A DNA stretch of 64,000 nucleotides from Sinomonas terrae (GTDB lineage Bacteria > Actinomycetota > Actinomycetes > Actinomycetales > Micrococcaceae). Each line of letters opens with the position of its first letter. Positions within the stretch are counted from its first letter, which is position 1. The position numbers were made by a program, and so were the translations under genes. Location of the stretch: NCBI RefSeq assembly GCF_022539255.1, contig NZ_JAKZBV010000001.1:2914001-2978000 (forward strand). Reading direction: 5' to 3'. This document shows, piece after piece, positions 32,159 to 39,472 of this stretch. The notes beneath the pieces were generated by a model. The model was not told the DNA's origin. It saw nothing but the letters and a program-made list of their open reading frames with translations, and ran no database searches.

Positions 32159-33121
32159 ATGCTGGCCTCGCCGGGTGCCGGAGTCGTCCGGCGGCATGCG
32201 GTGGTGTCTCTGGCGCCCGGCGTCCTGCTCAGGGGAACGCGGCTCGAGGACGTGGACAAGCAGGTATACGAGCTCGACCCCGACGGGGCTGCCCTGTGCG
32301 CGGCCCTTGCCGCCCCTTCCTGCATCGACACCCTCATAGAGGGGTTTTCCGAACTGTCGCAGACACCCCCGGAGGCCCTCGCGGGGCCAGTATGGGACTT
32401 CGTCGATGACCTTTCCTCCCGCGGACTCCTTTCCGTCAATGCCTCGTTCACCGCGGAGAGGGGCGCGCAGCTCGCCGAGTTTCCGGGGCGAGCGTTCACC
32501 GCACTCGCGACCGGAGTCCGTCCGCCCAGCGGGGTCAGGAGATCCCTCCGGCGCTATTCCGCGACGCTCAAGGGACTCACGAGAGCAGGGCTCGAGGCGC
32601 ATCAGGCCATGGCGTGGATCGGAGTGGCGCTCATGGTCGCCGGTGTCGCGCTCGCCGCCGCCTTCTCACCCACAGACTCCGCGCGCGGCGTGGGCGTACG
32701 CACCGCGTGCCTGCTCGTATCCGGATACTTCATCCTGATCCTCGCAAATGTATTCATCCACGAATCCGCCCATCTCCTCGCCGCGCGCATCAGCGGATGC
32801 ACCGTGTACGGCGTGTACTGCCGGGCTTCCGCGATGGGCGTCTCCTTCTCGAGCCGCTCCGGACTGACGCGCCTGGTGGTCGCCATCTCTGGCCCGCTGG
32901 CTGCGCTCGCATTCGACCTCGCCGTCATGGCGGCGATCGTTCTGAGCCCCGGCACCTTCTGGAGCTCGACCGGCATCGACCAACTTCGCCTTTCGGCCCT
33001 CGTGGGAGTGGCGGCCTTGGCCCTCTTCCAGGCCATCTGCCTCACACCAGTTGCCCGCGACGGGCGACATATCGCCGCTTCCCTCAGGACCGCTCTCAGA
33101 AGGGAGCGCCACCGTGCTTGA
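32159..33121 (+). CDS. PqqD-like (RRE) domain fused to M50 intramembrane zinc metalloprotease
   Basis: A 320-residue protein from the ATG at 32159. Residues about 12-95 have a PqqD/RRE-like pattern (VVSLAPGVLLRGTRLEDVDKQVYELDPDGAAL, then WDFVDDLSSRGLLSV), the fold that binds RiPP leader peptides. The C-terminal part is a multi-helix M50 (site-2 protease) domain with HESAH at 201-205 as HEXXH and Asp301 in TPVARDG as the third ligand. Related proteins (YydH-type 'putative peptide zinc metalloprotease') process exported peptides. The likely substrate is the 77-codon product just upstream. The stop overlaps the ATPase start by 8 bp. Confidence 0.82.
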   Translation: MLASPGAGVVRRHAVVSLAPGVLLRGTRLEDVDKQVYELDPDGAALCAALAAPSCIDTLIEGFSELSQTPPEALAGPVWDFVDDLSSRGLLSVNASFTAERGAQLAEFPGRAFTALATGVRPPSGVRRSLRRYSATLKGLTRAGLEAHQAMAWIGVALMVAGVALAAAFSPTDSARGVGVRTACLLVSGYFILILANVFIHESAHLLAARISGCTVYGVYCRASAMGVSFSSRSGLTRLVVAISGPLAALAFDLAVMAAIVLSPGTFWSSTGIDQLRLSALVGVAALALFQAICLTPVARDGRHIAASLRTALRRERHRA

Positions 33122-33854
33122 GATCCACGGCCTTGAGTCGTCCTATCCGGGCTTCACCCTCGGCCCGATCACGACGACGGTGCGCAGGGGAGAGTTCGCG
33201 ACGCTCGTCGGCACCAATGGCTCCGGCAAGAGTACCCTCCTGAGGAGTCTCCTCGGCCTTCAAACGCTCGAAGCCGGCGGGGCGGAGTGGGACGGGCTGC
33301 CCATTCCGGAGAGGAACCCAGCGCTGCTCTCGCTGATCGGCTACGTGAGCGACTCCCCGAAGGACGTGCTTCCCGAATTCACGGCCCAAGAGTACTGGAG
33401 CTACTGTCGCAAAGCCCATGAGCGAGTTCGCCGTACGCGCATCGACGGCGCAATGGATCGCGCTCGGCGCTTGGCTGAGAGGCTCGACTTCCCGCTCGGC
33501 CAATCGAGCCCGCTCGGCGCATTGAGCCTCGGCACCACGCGAAAGGCGCAGATCATCGGCGCGCTCCTCGCGGAGCCCGACCTCGTGATCCTCGACGAGC
33601 CCTTCATCGGTCTCGACTTCATCGCAGCCCGGTCGCTCGAGGTCCTCCTCCGGGAACTCGTCGCCGAGGGGACGACCGTGCTGGCGTCGAGCCACGACCT
33701 CAACCTGACCTCTCGGATCGCAGACCAGCTCATCGTGCTCCACGCCGGCGGGATCGTGCTCGACCGGCCGGTGCGCGAACTGGGCGGTGCCGAGGGCCTG
33801 GAGCCCGCCATCATCGATGCCCTCGGCAGCCACGGGAAGGCCGCCCTCTCGTGA
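33114..33854 (+). CDS. ABC transporter ATP-binding protein of the RiPP-like operon
   Basis: A 246-residue ATPase from GTG 33114. Walker A is LVGTNGSGKSTLLRSLLG (from residue about 31), Q-loop region GYVSDSPKDVLPE, Walker B LVILDEPFIGLDF, and the H-loop is in LASSHDLNLTSRIADQ. The signature is degenerate: LSLGTTRKAQIIGALL in place of LSGGQ, as in many peptide-export (bacitracin/YydI-type) ATPases. It overlaps the protease gene upstream and the permease gene downstream (GTGA), so all three are coupled. It should power export of, or immunity to, the precursor product. Confidence 0.92.
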   Translation: MLEIHGLESSYPGFTLGPITTTVRRGEFATLVGTNGSGKSTLLRSLLGLQTLEAGGAEWDGLPIPERNPALLSLIGYVSDSPKDVLPEFTAQEYWSYCRKAHERVRRTRIDGAMDRARRLAERLDFPLGQSSPLGALSLGTTRKAQIIGALLAEPDLVILDEPFIGLDFIAARSLEVLLRELVAEGTTVLASSHDLNLTSRIADQLIVLHAGGIVLDRPVRELGGAEGLEPAIIDALGSHGKAALS

Positions 33855-35281
33855 CCCTCGCACTGCCGACCCTCCGCCTCGCCTATCGCCGCCTCTTCGG
33901 CGGGACGAGCACCGCCCGGACGCGGGCTGTCCGGGCCCTCGCCGTCGTGTGCGCCGCCTGCATCATGGAAGCGCTCGCCATCTCTGAAGCGCAGCGGCAG
34001 ACGACGGCGAACGAGGCCCTGAGCGCGTTCGTCCCGCCCGCCGTGGCCATCGTGGTCTATCTCGCGGGCGGCAGTATCGTGCTCCTCTCGCTTTCCGCCC
34101 GAGACGCCTCCGGGAGCACACGCCGCGCGCTTGCGGCGCTCCCCGTCTCAAGAACCGGGGCAGTCCTGCTCGAATGGCTCCCCGTCATGGCGACGGGCTT
34201 GATCCTCCTCGGGCTGGCCGTTGCCCCGGCCGGCACCGCGCTGCTTGCCGCCCGCTACCCGCTCCACTCGGCCGCGAGCCTGATCGTCACTTCCCTCGCA
34301 GCCGGCGCAGCGACTGCCGGCCTCATCGTGTCCGGGGTCTCGGTGGCCCTGCGGGAATCCGCCTGGGCCGCCGTACGATACCCGCTGTCAATGCTCGCGT
34401 GGGCCGCAGCCGTCACGACAGCCATCTGGCGGAGCTTGGCCGCAGCCGAGACAGGGGGCTCGCCTGCCGGAGACATCGTCCTCCTGCTGCCTCGTCTTGT
34501 GCGGTACGCAGGAGAGGGCGTCCCGCTCCCGGCGTGGGCTGTGACGGCCGCGGTGCTCGGGGCCCTCCTCGTGATTGGCCTCCTCGTGCCATGGTCGATC
34601 GGCGGCCGGATCGTGGATCGGCGGCGCCTCATCCGCTTCCCGTGGAAGGGTGGCCGGAAGTCCCCCCTCGCGGTGGGCGAACTCGTCTACTCGACCCGCA
34701 ACACCACGCTTCTGGCCAACGCCGTCGCGGCGGAGGTGCTCGTCATCGGGCTCTGCCTCCTGCTCAGCTTCGTACCCTCCCCTTTTCGGATTCCGCTCCT
34801 CTCACCGACTCTCGTCGTGGCCGCGTGCCTCGCGGGCTCAGTCGTACGGCAGCACCGCTCGCTGTTCCCGGTGGTGCGGCCGCCTCAACAGCTGATCGAC
34901 CTCGAGTGCATGCCATGGACAGTTCGGCAGTGCGCCATCAGTCTGCTCTGGTTCATGGTGCTGTATGTCCCGCCGGCCTTCGCGGCCCTGTCGGCCGGAA
35001 TCGCCCCCGGGACCGTGTGGAGGAGCTGGGCCCTCGCGGGAGCTGCATCCTTCTCGGTGAGCGTCATCATCGGCTGGGTCGTCCCGTTCCCCCTCGACAA
35101 TGCGCCGGGCCAGCTCATCACCTCTCTCGCAACGGTGTCCGCCTCCGGCGCCCTCGCCGCATTCGCCATCGACCTGAGCGTCAGCTCGCGCCTTCTCGCC
35201 CTCGTCCTCTGTTCGTGCTCCGTGCTCGCCTCAGCCGGAGTGGCAATCGTCGCCGAGCAGCGCCGCTGGAAGGAAGGCTGA
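33851..35281 (+). CDS. ABC transporter permease of the RiPP-like operon
   Basis: A 476-residue protein from a GTG overlapping the ATPase stop. About 12 hydrophobic segments are seen in two groups separated by a cytoplasmic stretch (RIVDRRRLIRFPWKGGRKSPLAVGELVYSTRN). No named permease family is certain, but the size and tandem layout match the large fused-type ABC-2 permeases in peptide export and self-protection operons. It ends 43 bp before the next gene (SD GGGGG). Confidence 0.8.
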   Translation: MTLALPTLRLAYRRLFGGTSTARTRAVRALAVVCAACIMEALAISEAQRQTTANEALSAFVPPAVAIVVYLAGGSIVLLSLSARDASGSTRRALAALPVSRTGAVLLEWLPVMATGLILLGLAVAPAGTALLAARYPLHSAASLIVTSLAAGAATAGLIVSGVSVALRESAWAAVRYPLSMLAWAAAVTTAIWRSLAAAETGGSPAGDIVLLLPRLVRYAGEGVPLPAWAVTAAVLGALLVIGLLVPWSIGGRIVDRRRLIRFPWKGGRKSPLAVGELVYSTRNTTLLANAVAAEVLVIGLCLLLSFVPSPFRIPLLSPTLVVAACLAGSVVRQHRSLFPVVRPPQQLIDLECMPWTVRQCAISLLWFMVLYVPPAFAALSAGIAPGTVWRSWALAGAASFSVSVIIGWVVPFPLDNAPGQLITSLATVSASGALAAFAIDLSVSSRLLALVLCSCSVLASAGVAIVAEQRRWKEG

Positions 35282-35324
35282 ATTCCTTGCCTCGTACCGC
35301 CCAGCCTGACCCAGGGGGACTGAC

Positions 35325-35633
35325 ATGAAGAACAAGAACACGCGAGTTTGGACGGGGTACGGCGTCGCATCCACCCTCGTGTGGATCGCCGCGCTGGCCG
35401 TCGGCGCGATCGCATTTGTCACGGCGAGCGAAGCGGCGCGTGCGTCAGGGCAGGACGGTACATTCCTCCAGCAGTTCCTCGGGGCACCCCTGTTCGAGGG
35501 TTTCCGCCAGGACGGCAGGTTCGGGGTTCGCCCGCAGTGGGGACTCGTGCTCCTCGTGGTCGTGCCGCTGTGTGCGACAGTTCTCTTCACCGCTCTCCCG
35601 GTTCGACGCTTCGTCAGGGGCAAGCGTGCTTGA
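35325..35633 (+). CDS. Two-helix membrane protein of the RiPP-like operon
   Basis: A 102-residue protein (start MKNKNTRVWTGYG). One helix at about residues 12-35 and another at about 72-92 flank a polar segment of 35 residues (ASGQDGTFLQQFLGAPLFEGFRQDGRF), probably outside the cell. The basic start and the basic end RRFVRGKRA place both termini inside. No family is recognised. Its place between the exporter and methyltransferase genes makes it a candidate immunity or accessory protein; that is inference. Confidence 0.65.
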   Translation: MKNKNTRVWTGYGVASTLVWIAALAVGAIAFVTASEAARASGQDGTFLQQFLGAPLFEGFRQDGRFGVRPQWGLVLLVVVPLCATVLFTALPVRRFVRGKRA

Positions 35634-36177
35634 CGCCCTCATGTGGACGACACCCGCCGTGCTCCTCGGGGCCTCCGAGCTCGTGTTCGCGTCTCGCGGC
35701 AGCCGGGAGGCCTCGCCCGACGCGGTCGCTATGGACCACGCGATCAAGGCCGCAACCCTCGCGGGCCTCGTCGGGCCACTGCTTGCGGCACCCATGCTGC
35801 CGCGGCCTCTGCCGGGCGTCGTCGTCGCCGGCCTCGCCCTGGCCCTCGCCGGCGTCGCGGTGAGGCTGCTCGCGATGGTGATGCTCAGACAACGCTATCG
35901 GCTCACGCCGCAGAGGCAGTCCTCCGATCATTATCTGGTGAGGAACGGCCTCTACGGCTTCGTGCGGCACCCCGGCTATACGGGCATCCTCATGACACTG
36001 TCCGGCATGGCGATCATCGCAGCCGGCCCCTGGGGGCTGGCCTTCTTGGCTCCCGTGATCGTCTTCTGCGTGGTGAGGATCGCCGGAGAGGAGAGACTTC
36101 TGCGCGAGGAGTTTGGCTCCGAGTTCAGCGACTACTGCCGCACCGTGCGGTGGAGGCTCGTCCCGTGCCTCTACTAG
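35626..36177 (+). CDS. Isoprenylcysteine carboxyl methyltransferase (ICMT)-family membrane protein
   Basis: A 183-residue protein from GTG 35626, which overlaps the upstream stop and has AGGGG upstream. Four or five helices precede the conserved C-terminal block: LVRNGLYGFVRHPGYTGILM (the G-x-Y-x-x-x-RHP-x-Y-x-G motif), then GEERLLREEFGSEFSDYCRTVRWRLVP (EE...FG..Y..Y...V...P). These residues bind SAM and the substrate carboxylate. Eukaryotic ICMT methylates C-terminal prenyl-cysteine; bacterial members have diverse or unknown substrates. Here the operon's precursor ends in Cys, which makes the pairing notable, but no prenyltransferase gene is present. Confidence 0.82.
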   Translation: MLDALMWTTPAVLLGASELVFASRGSREASPDAVAMDHAIKAATLAGLVGPLLAAPMLPRPLPGVVVAGLALALAGVAVRLLAMVMLRQRYRLTPQRQSSDHYLVRNGLYGFVRHPGYTGILMTLSGMAIIAAGPWGLAFLAPVIVFCVVRIAGEERLLREEFGSEFSDYCRTVRWRLVPCLY

Positions 36178-36350
36178 ACGGGCGAGGCCATCCGTTCGAG
36201 GATCCCGAACTCGAACTCGTGCTCCTCAGGGCGCGAGCGGCTGGCGCGCGGACTGAGGCCCGGCGCAGGCTGGCCGCGTTTGCTCCGACTGCCGTCCTCG
36301 TCGCGACCTTCGCGATCAGCTGCCTCGCGCTCGTCGTCGGCGTGCCGTAG
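36165..36350 (+). CDS. Short single-helix protein, last gene of the RiPP-like operon
   Basis: A 61-residue ORF from GTG 36165, with GGAGG 8 nt upstream, overlapping the methyltransferase stop by 13 bp. Residues 1-38 are charged and helical (EDPELELVLLRARAAGARTEARRRL) and residues 39-60 form a hydrophobic helix (AFAPTAVLVATFAISCLALVVGV) at the very end. It looks like a tail-anchored small membrane protein. It converges on kbl with 7 bp between the stops. Its coding status rests on the ribosome site and overlap only. Confidence 0.42.
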   Translation: MPLLDGRGHPFEDPELELVLLRARAAGARTEARRRLAAFAPTAVLVATFAISCLALVVGVP

Positions 36351-36357
36351 GCCGGCG

Positions 36358-37593
36358 TCAGTGTCGCAACGGCTCCTCCCTCTCTGCCACCGCGGAGCGT
36401 GCGGCGACAAACGCGGACACGGCGGTTTCGACGTCGTCCGCGGTGTGCGCAGCGGAGAGCTGGACCCGGATGCGGGCCTTGCCCTTCGGCACGACGGGGT
36501 AGGAGAAAGCCGTCACGTAGACGCCGTGGGCGAGCATCTCGGCTGCGATGCGGCCCGCGAGCGCCGCCTCGCCGAACATGACCGGGACGATCGCGTGCTC
36601 CCCGGCGAGGAGCTCAAAGCCCTCCTCGGTCATCCGCCGGCGGAAGAGCGCCGCGTTTTCGAACAGCTTGCCGCGCAGCTCTCGCGAGCCGGCGACGAGG
36701 TCGAGGGCGCGCATGGTCGCGGCCACGATCATCGGCGCGACCGAGTTCGAGAACAGATACGGCCGGGCCTTTTGGCGCAGCGTTGCGACGATCTCCGCCC
36801 TGCCCGACACGTAGCCGCCAGACGCGCCGCCGAGTGCCTTGCCGAACGTGCCCGTGTAGATGTCGATGCGATCGGAGACGCCCGCGTGCTCCGGGGTTCC
36901 CGCCCCGGTCTCGCCCATGAACCCCACGGCGTGGGAATCGTCCACCATGACCATCGCACCGTACCGCTCGGCGAGGTCGCAGATCTCGGCCAGGGGCGCG
37001 AGGTAGCCGTCCATCGAGAACACGCCGTCGGTGACGATCAGGGTGCGCCGGGCGCCCACGCCGTCGTTCAACGTCGTGGCCTCCCGCAGGCGCGCCTCGA
37101 GCTCGCCCATGTCCCGGTTCGCATATCGGAGCCGTACCGCCTTGCTGAGGCGAATGCCATCGATGATCGAGGCGTGGTTGAGGGCGTCGGAGATGACGGC
37201 GTCCTCCGCGCCGAGGAGCGCCTCGAAGACTCCGCCGTTGGCGTCGAAGCAGCTTGAGAAGAGGATCGTGTCCTCGGTTCCGAGGAATTCGGAGACCCGG
37301 CGCTCGAGTTCGAGGTGGGCGTCCTGGGTCCCGCAGATGAAACGCACGGACGCCATGCCGAAACCGCGCTCGTCGAGCGCCTTCTTCGCGGCCTCGATCA
37401 GGTCGGGGTGATCGGCGAGGCCGAGGTAGTTGTTGGCGCAGAAGTTGAGGACCTCTCCCGCCGAAGCGCCGAGTGGGCCGGCCTGGATGTGGGCCGACTG
37501 CGGCGAATCGATGTGCCGCTCCTCCTTGAACGTCCCGGCCGAGCGAATTTCGGCGAGCTCCGCCGCGAGCTGTTCCTTGACTCCTGCGAACAT
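36358..37593 (-). CDS. kbl: Glycine C-acetyltransferase (2-amino-3-ketobutyrate CoA ligase)
   Basis: A 411-residue PLP enzyme that splits 2-amino-3-ketobutyrate with CoA into glycine and acetyl-CoA. The alpha-oxoamine synthase marks are NFCANNYLGLADHPDLIEA, GFGMASVRFICGTQDAHLELE, DAVISDALNHASIIDGIRLSKA, VTDGVFSMDGYLAPL, VMVDDSHAVGFMGETGAGTPEH and the PLP lysine in IYTGTFGKALGGASGGYVSG. Length and motifs are complete. It follows tdh by 27 bp on the same strand, the usual threonine-degradation pair. Confidence 0.96.
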   Translation of the reverse strand: MFAGVKEQLAAELAEIRSAGTFKEERHIDSPQSAHIQAGPLGASAGEVLNFCANNYLGLADHPDLIEAAKKALDERGFGMASVRFICGTQDAHLELERRVSEFLGTEDTILFSSCFDANGGVFEALLGAEDAVISDALNHASIIDGIRLSKAVRLRYANRDMGELEARLREATTLNDGVGARRTLIVTDGVFSMDGYLAPLAEICDLAERYGAMVMVDDSHAVGFMGETGAGTPEHAGVSDRIDIYTGTFGKALGGASGGYVSGRAEIVATLRQKARPYLFSNSVAPMIVAATMRALDLVAGSRELRGKLFENAALFRRRMTEEGFELLAGEHAIVPVMFGEAALAGRIAAEMLAHGVYVTAFSYPVVPKGKARIRVQLSAAHTADDVETAVSAFVAARSAVAEREEPLRH

Positions 37594-37620
37594 GTTCTGC
37601 TTCTTCCTCTCCCGCTTCGC

Positions 37621-38679
37621 CTAAACGCCCGACCAGTCCAACACCACTTTGCCGCCGCTGCCAGAGCGGGCGATGTCGAAGCCTTCCTCCCAGCGCGCCG
37701 CCGGCAGGACGTCCGTGACGACGGCGGCCACATTGCGGTGCAGGACCGGATTCGACGAGAGCATCGCGCTCATCGCGTACCAGGTCTCGAACATCTCGCG
37801 GCCGTAGATGCCCTTGAGCGTGAGCATGTGGGTCACGACCTTGCCCCAGTCGATCTCCGCTGCCTGGGCGGGAAGGCCGAGCAGGGCGATGCGGCCGCCG
37901 TGGTTCATGTTCTCGATCATGCCCTGCAGGGCCGCTGGCCGACCGGACATCTCGAAGCCCACGTCGAAGCCTTCGACCAGGCCGAGCTCTTGCTGGGCTT
38001 GGCGCAGGCTCATATTCGAGACATCGACAGCCAAGTCCGCACCCATATCTCGCGCGAGCGCGAGCCGCCGCTGCGACACATCGGTGATCGCGATCTTGCG
38101 GGCGCCCGCGTGCCTTGCGATCGAGATGGCCATGAGCCCGATCGGACCCGCGCCCGTAATGAGCACATCCTCCCCGACGAGCGGGAAGCTCAGCGCCGTG
38201 TGCGTCGCGTTGCCGAACGGGTCGAAGATCGCGCCGAGCTCGGGCGTGATCGTGGGGTCGTGGTGAACCCAGACATTCGTTTCGGGAATGACGACGTACT
38301 CGGCGAAGGCCCCATCCCGCTGAACTCCGACACTCGAAACGTGAATGCACATCTGCCTGCGTCCAGCCCGGCAGTTCCGGCACACCCCGCAGACGATATG
38401 CCCCTCGCCGGACACACGGTCGCCGGGCCGTACGTCGCGAACGTCCTCCCCGATCTCGACGACTTCTCCATAGAACTCGTGCCCGGGGATGAGCGGGGCG
38501 CTGCTCATCGACTGCGCGGTCTCATCCCACGCCTGCAAGTGGAGGTCGGTCCCACAGATACCCGTCGACAGCACGCGAATCTTGACCTCGGCAGGACCGG
38601 TCTTGGGCTCGGGCCGGTCGACGAACTCGAATCCCGCGCGCGGATGGGCCTTGAACAGGGCTTTCATGAGGCAATTCAA
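37621..38679 (-). CDS. tdh: L-threonine 3-dehydrogenase
   Basis: A 352-residue zinc-dependent MDR dehydrogenase that oxidises L-threonine to 2-amino-3-ketobutyrate with NAD. The catalytic zinc Cys is in STGICGTDLHL, with PGHEFYGEVVEIG; the structural zinc Cys set is CGVCRNCRAGRRQMCIH; the NAD loop is ITGAGPIGLMAISIARH. The C-terminal part matches Tdh (GVLDWS-like end VVLDWSGV). It is the first gene of the tdh-kbl unit, which lies between the RiPP-like operon and the second exporter locus. Confidence 0.95.
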   Translation of the reverse strand: MNCLMKALFKAHPRAGFEFVDRPEPKTGPAEVKIRVLSTGICGTDLHLQAWDETAQSMSSAPLIPGHEFYGEVVEIGEDVRDVRPGDRVSGEGHIVCGVCRNCRAGRRQMCIHVSSVGVQRDGAFAEYVVIPETNVWVHHDPTITPELGAIFDPFGNATHTALSFPLVGEDVLITGAGPIGLMAISIARHAGARKIAITDVSQRRLALARDMGADLAVDVSNMSLRQAQQELGLVEGFDVGFEMSGRPAALQGMIENMNHGGRIALLGLPAQAAEIDWGKVVTHMLTLKGIYGREMFETWYAMSAMLSSNPVLHRNVAAVVTDVLPAARWEEGFDIARSGSGGKVVLDWSGV

Positions 38680-38816
38680 GGGCAGGTGAAAGCTTAGAAC
38701 AACAGCTGGTGTCTCAAGCGACGGTGTAGGAAAGCTTCACCTAATCCCCCGCGCCGTTGCCGCGGGCTCAACTTGTCTGCCTACCCTCGGGCCATGTTCT
38801 CCACACGGAGGTTCTT

Positions 38817-39251
38817 ATGCCGTTCGTGGGGACTCGCTTCATCGCCGACCTTGCCGCCCGGCTCACTACTCTTCTGAGGATCACTTTGCTCGCCAAATTC
38901 ACCTTCCCAGCACTCATGCTGATCGGCGCTCTCCTTTTGACCAGCGTTGTCCTCGCCGCCACTGTCGGCGCGGCGACCGGGTTTTCCTGGACTGCTGTGA
39001 GCTTTACAGCGCTGATCCTGGCGGTCCTCGCGATAACCGCTCGGTCCTCGCCCACAAAAGCCGCTCGGAAGATTGGCGTGGGCTTCTTCCTCGCGGGCCT
39101 CGGCGGCGCGCTTTTCCTCTCGAGCAGTGGGCTCCCGCTGCCAGCGTCTCTTCCGACGTGGGGTTGGACGGTCCTCGCTATTGGGATGGCGACGATCGGC
39201 CTCGTCGAAGATGCCGACACGGCCCAATCGACTCCAAAGAACCGACTCTGA
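38817..39251 (+). CDS. Multi-helix membrane protein, first gene of second ABC exporter locus
   Basis: A 144-residue protein from the ATG at 38817, with GGAGG 4 nt upstream; the frame is open further upstream but lacks a site. Four hydrophobic segments are visible (LLAKFTFPALMLIGALLLTSVVL, AVSFTALILAVLAITA, GVGFFLAGLGGALFLSS and GWTVLAIGMATIGLV). No family is recognised. Its stop overlaps the next start by one base (TGATG). Confidence 0.6.
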   Translation: MPFVGTRFIADLAARLTTLLRITLLAKFTFPALMLIGALLLTSVVLAATVGAATGFSWTAVSFTALILAVLAITARSSPTKAARKIGVGFFLAGLGGALFLSSSGLPLPASLPTWGWTVLAIGMATIGLVEDADTAQSTPKNRL

Positions 39252-39472
39252 TGCGGCCAAGTCTCGCTGCCGCAATCGTTTTTGAGGGAGTTCGCTTTCT
39301 CGCTGCCGCCGGCTGGTCAATTTCCCTTCGTGCGCTCGGGTGGCTGGCTATCGTCACAGCTGCAGCCATTGCTCTACTGACATTTGCGGCAGGACTCGCC
39401 GTGTTCCGACTACTGTGCGTCCTTGAAGCCGAAGGCGCTGTATCGCTCAACGGCAGGGCGGATCGCTGGTGA
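39251..39472 (+). CDS. Small membrane protein of second ABC exporter locus
   Basis: A 73-residue protein from the ATG at 39251 (coupled by TGATG to the previous gene). A long hydrophobic segment at about residues 26-56 (ALGWLAIVTAAAIALLTFAAGLAVFRLL) follows an amphipathic start. The stop overlaps the permease start by 4 bp (GTGA). Unknown function, probably an accessory subunit or immunity factor. Confidence 0.55.
   Translation: MRPSLAAAIVFEGVRFLAAAGWSISLRALGWLAIVTAAAIALLTFAAGLAVFRLLCVLEAEGAVSLNGRADRW

Noticed and set aside
31852..36350. Lantibiotic, lasso, sactipeptide or daptide cluster
   Set aside because: None of the defining enzymes (LanB/C/M, asparagine-synthetase-like cyclase, radical SAM, or aminotransferase with decarboxylase) is present, and the precursor lacks the Thr-ended core of daptides.
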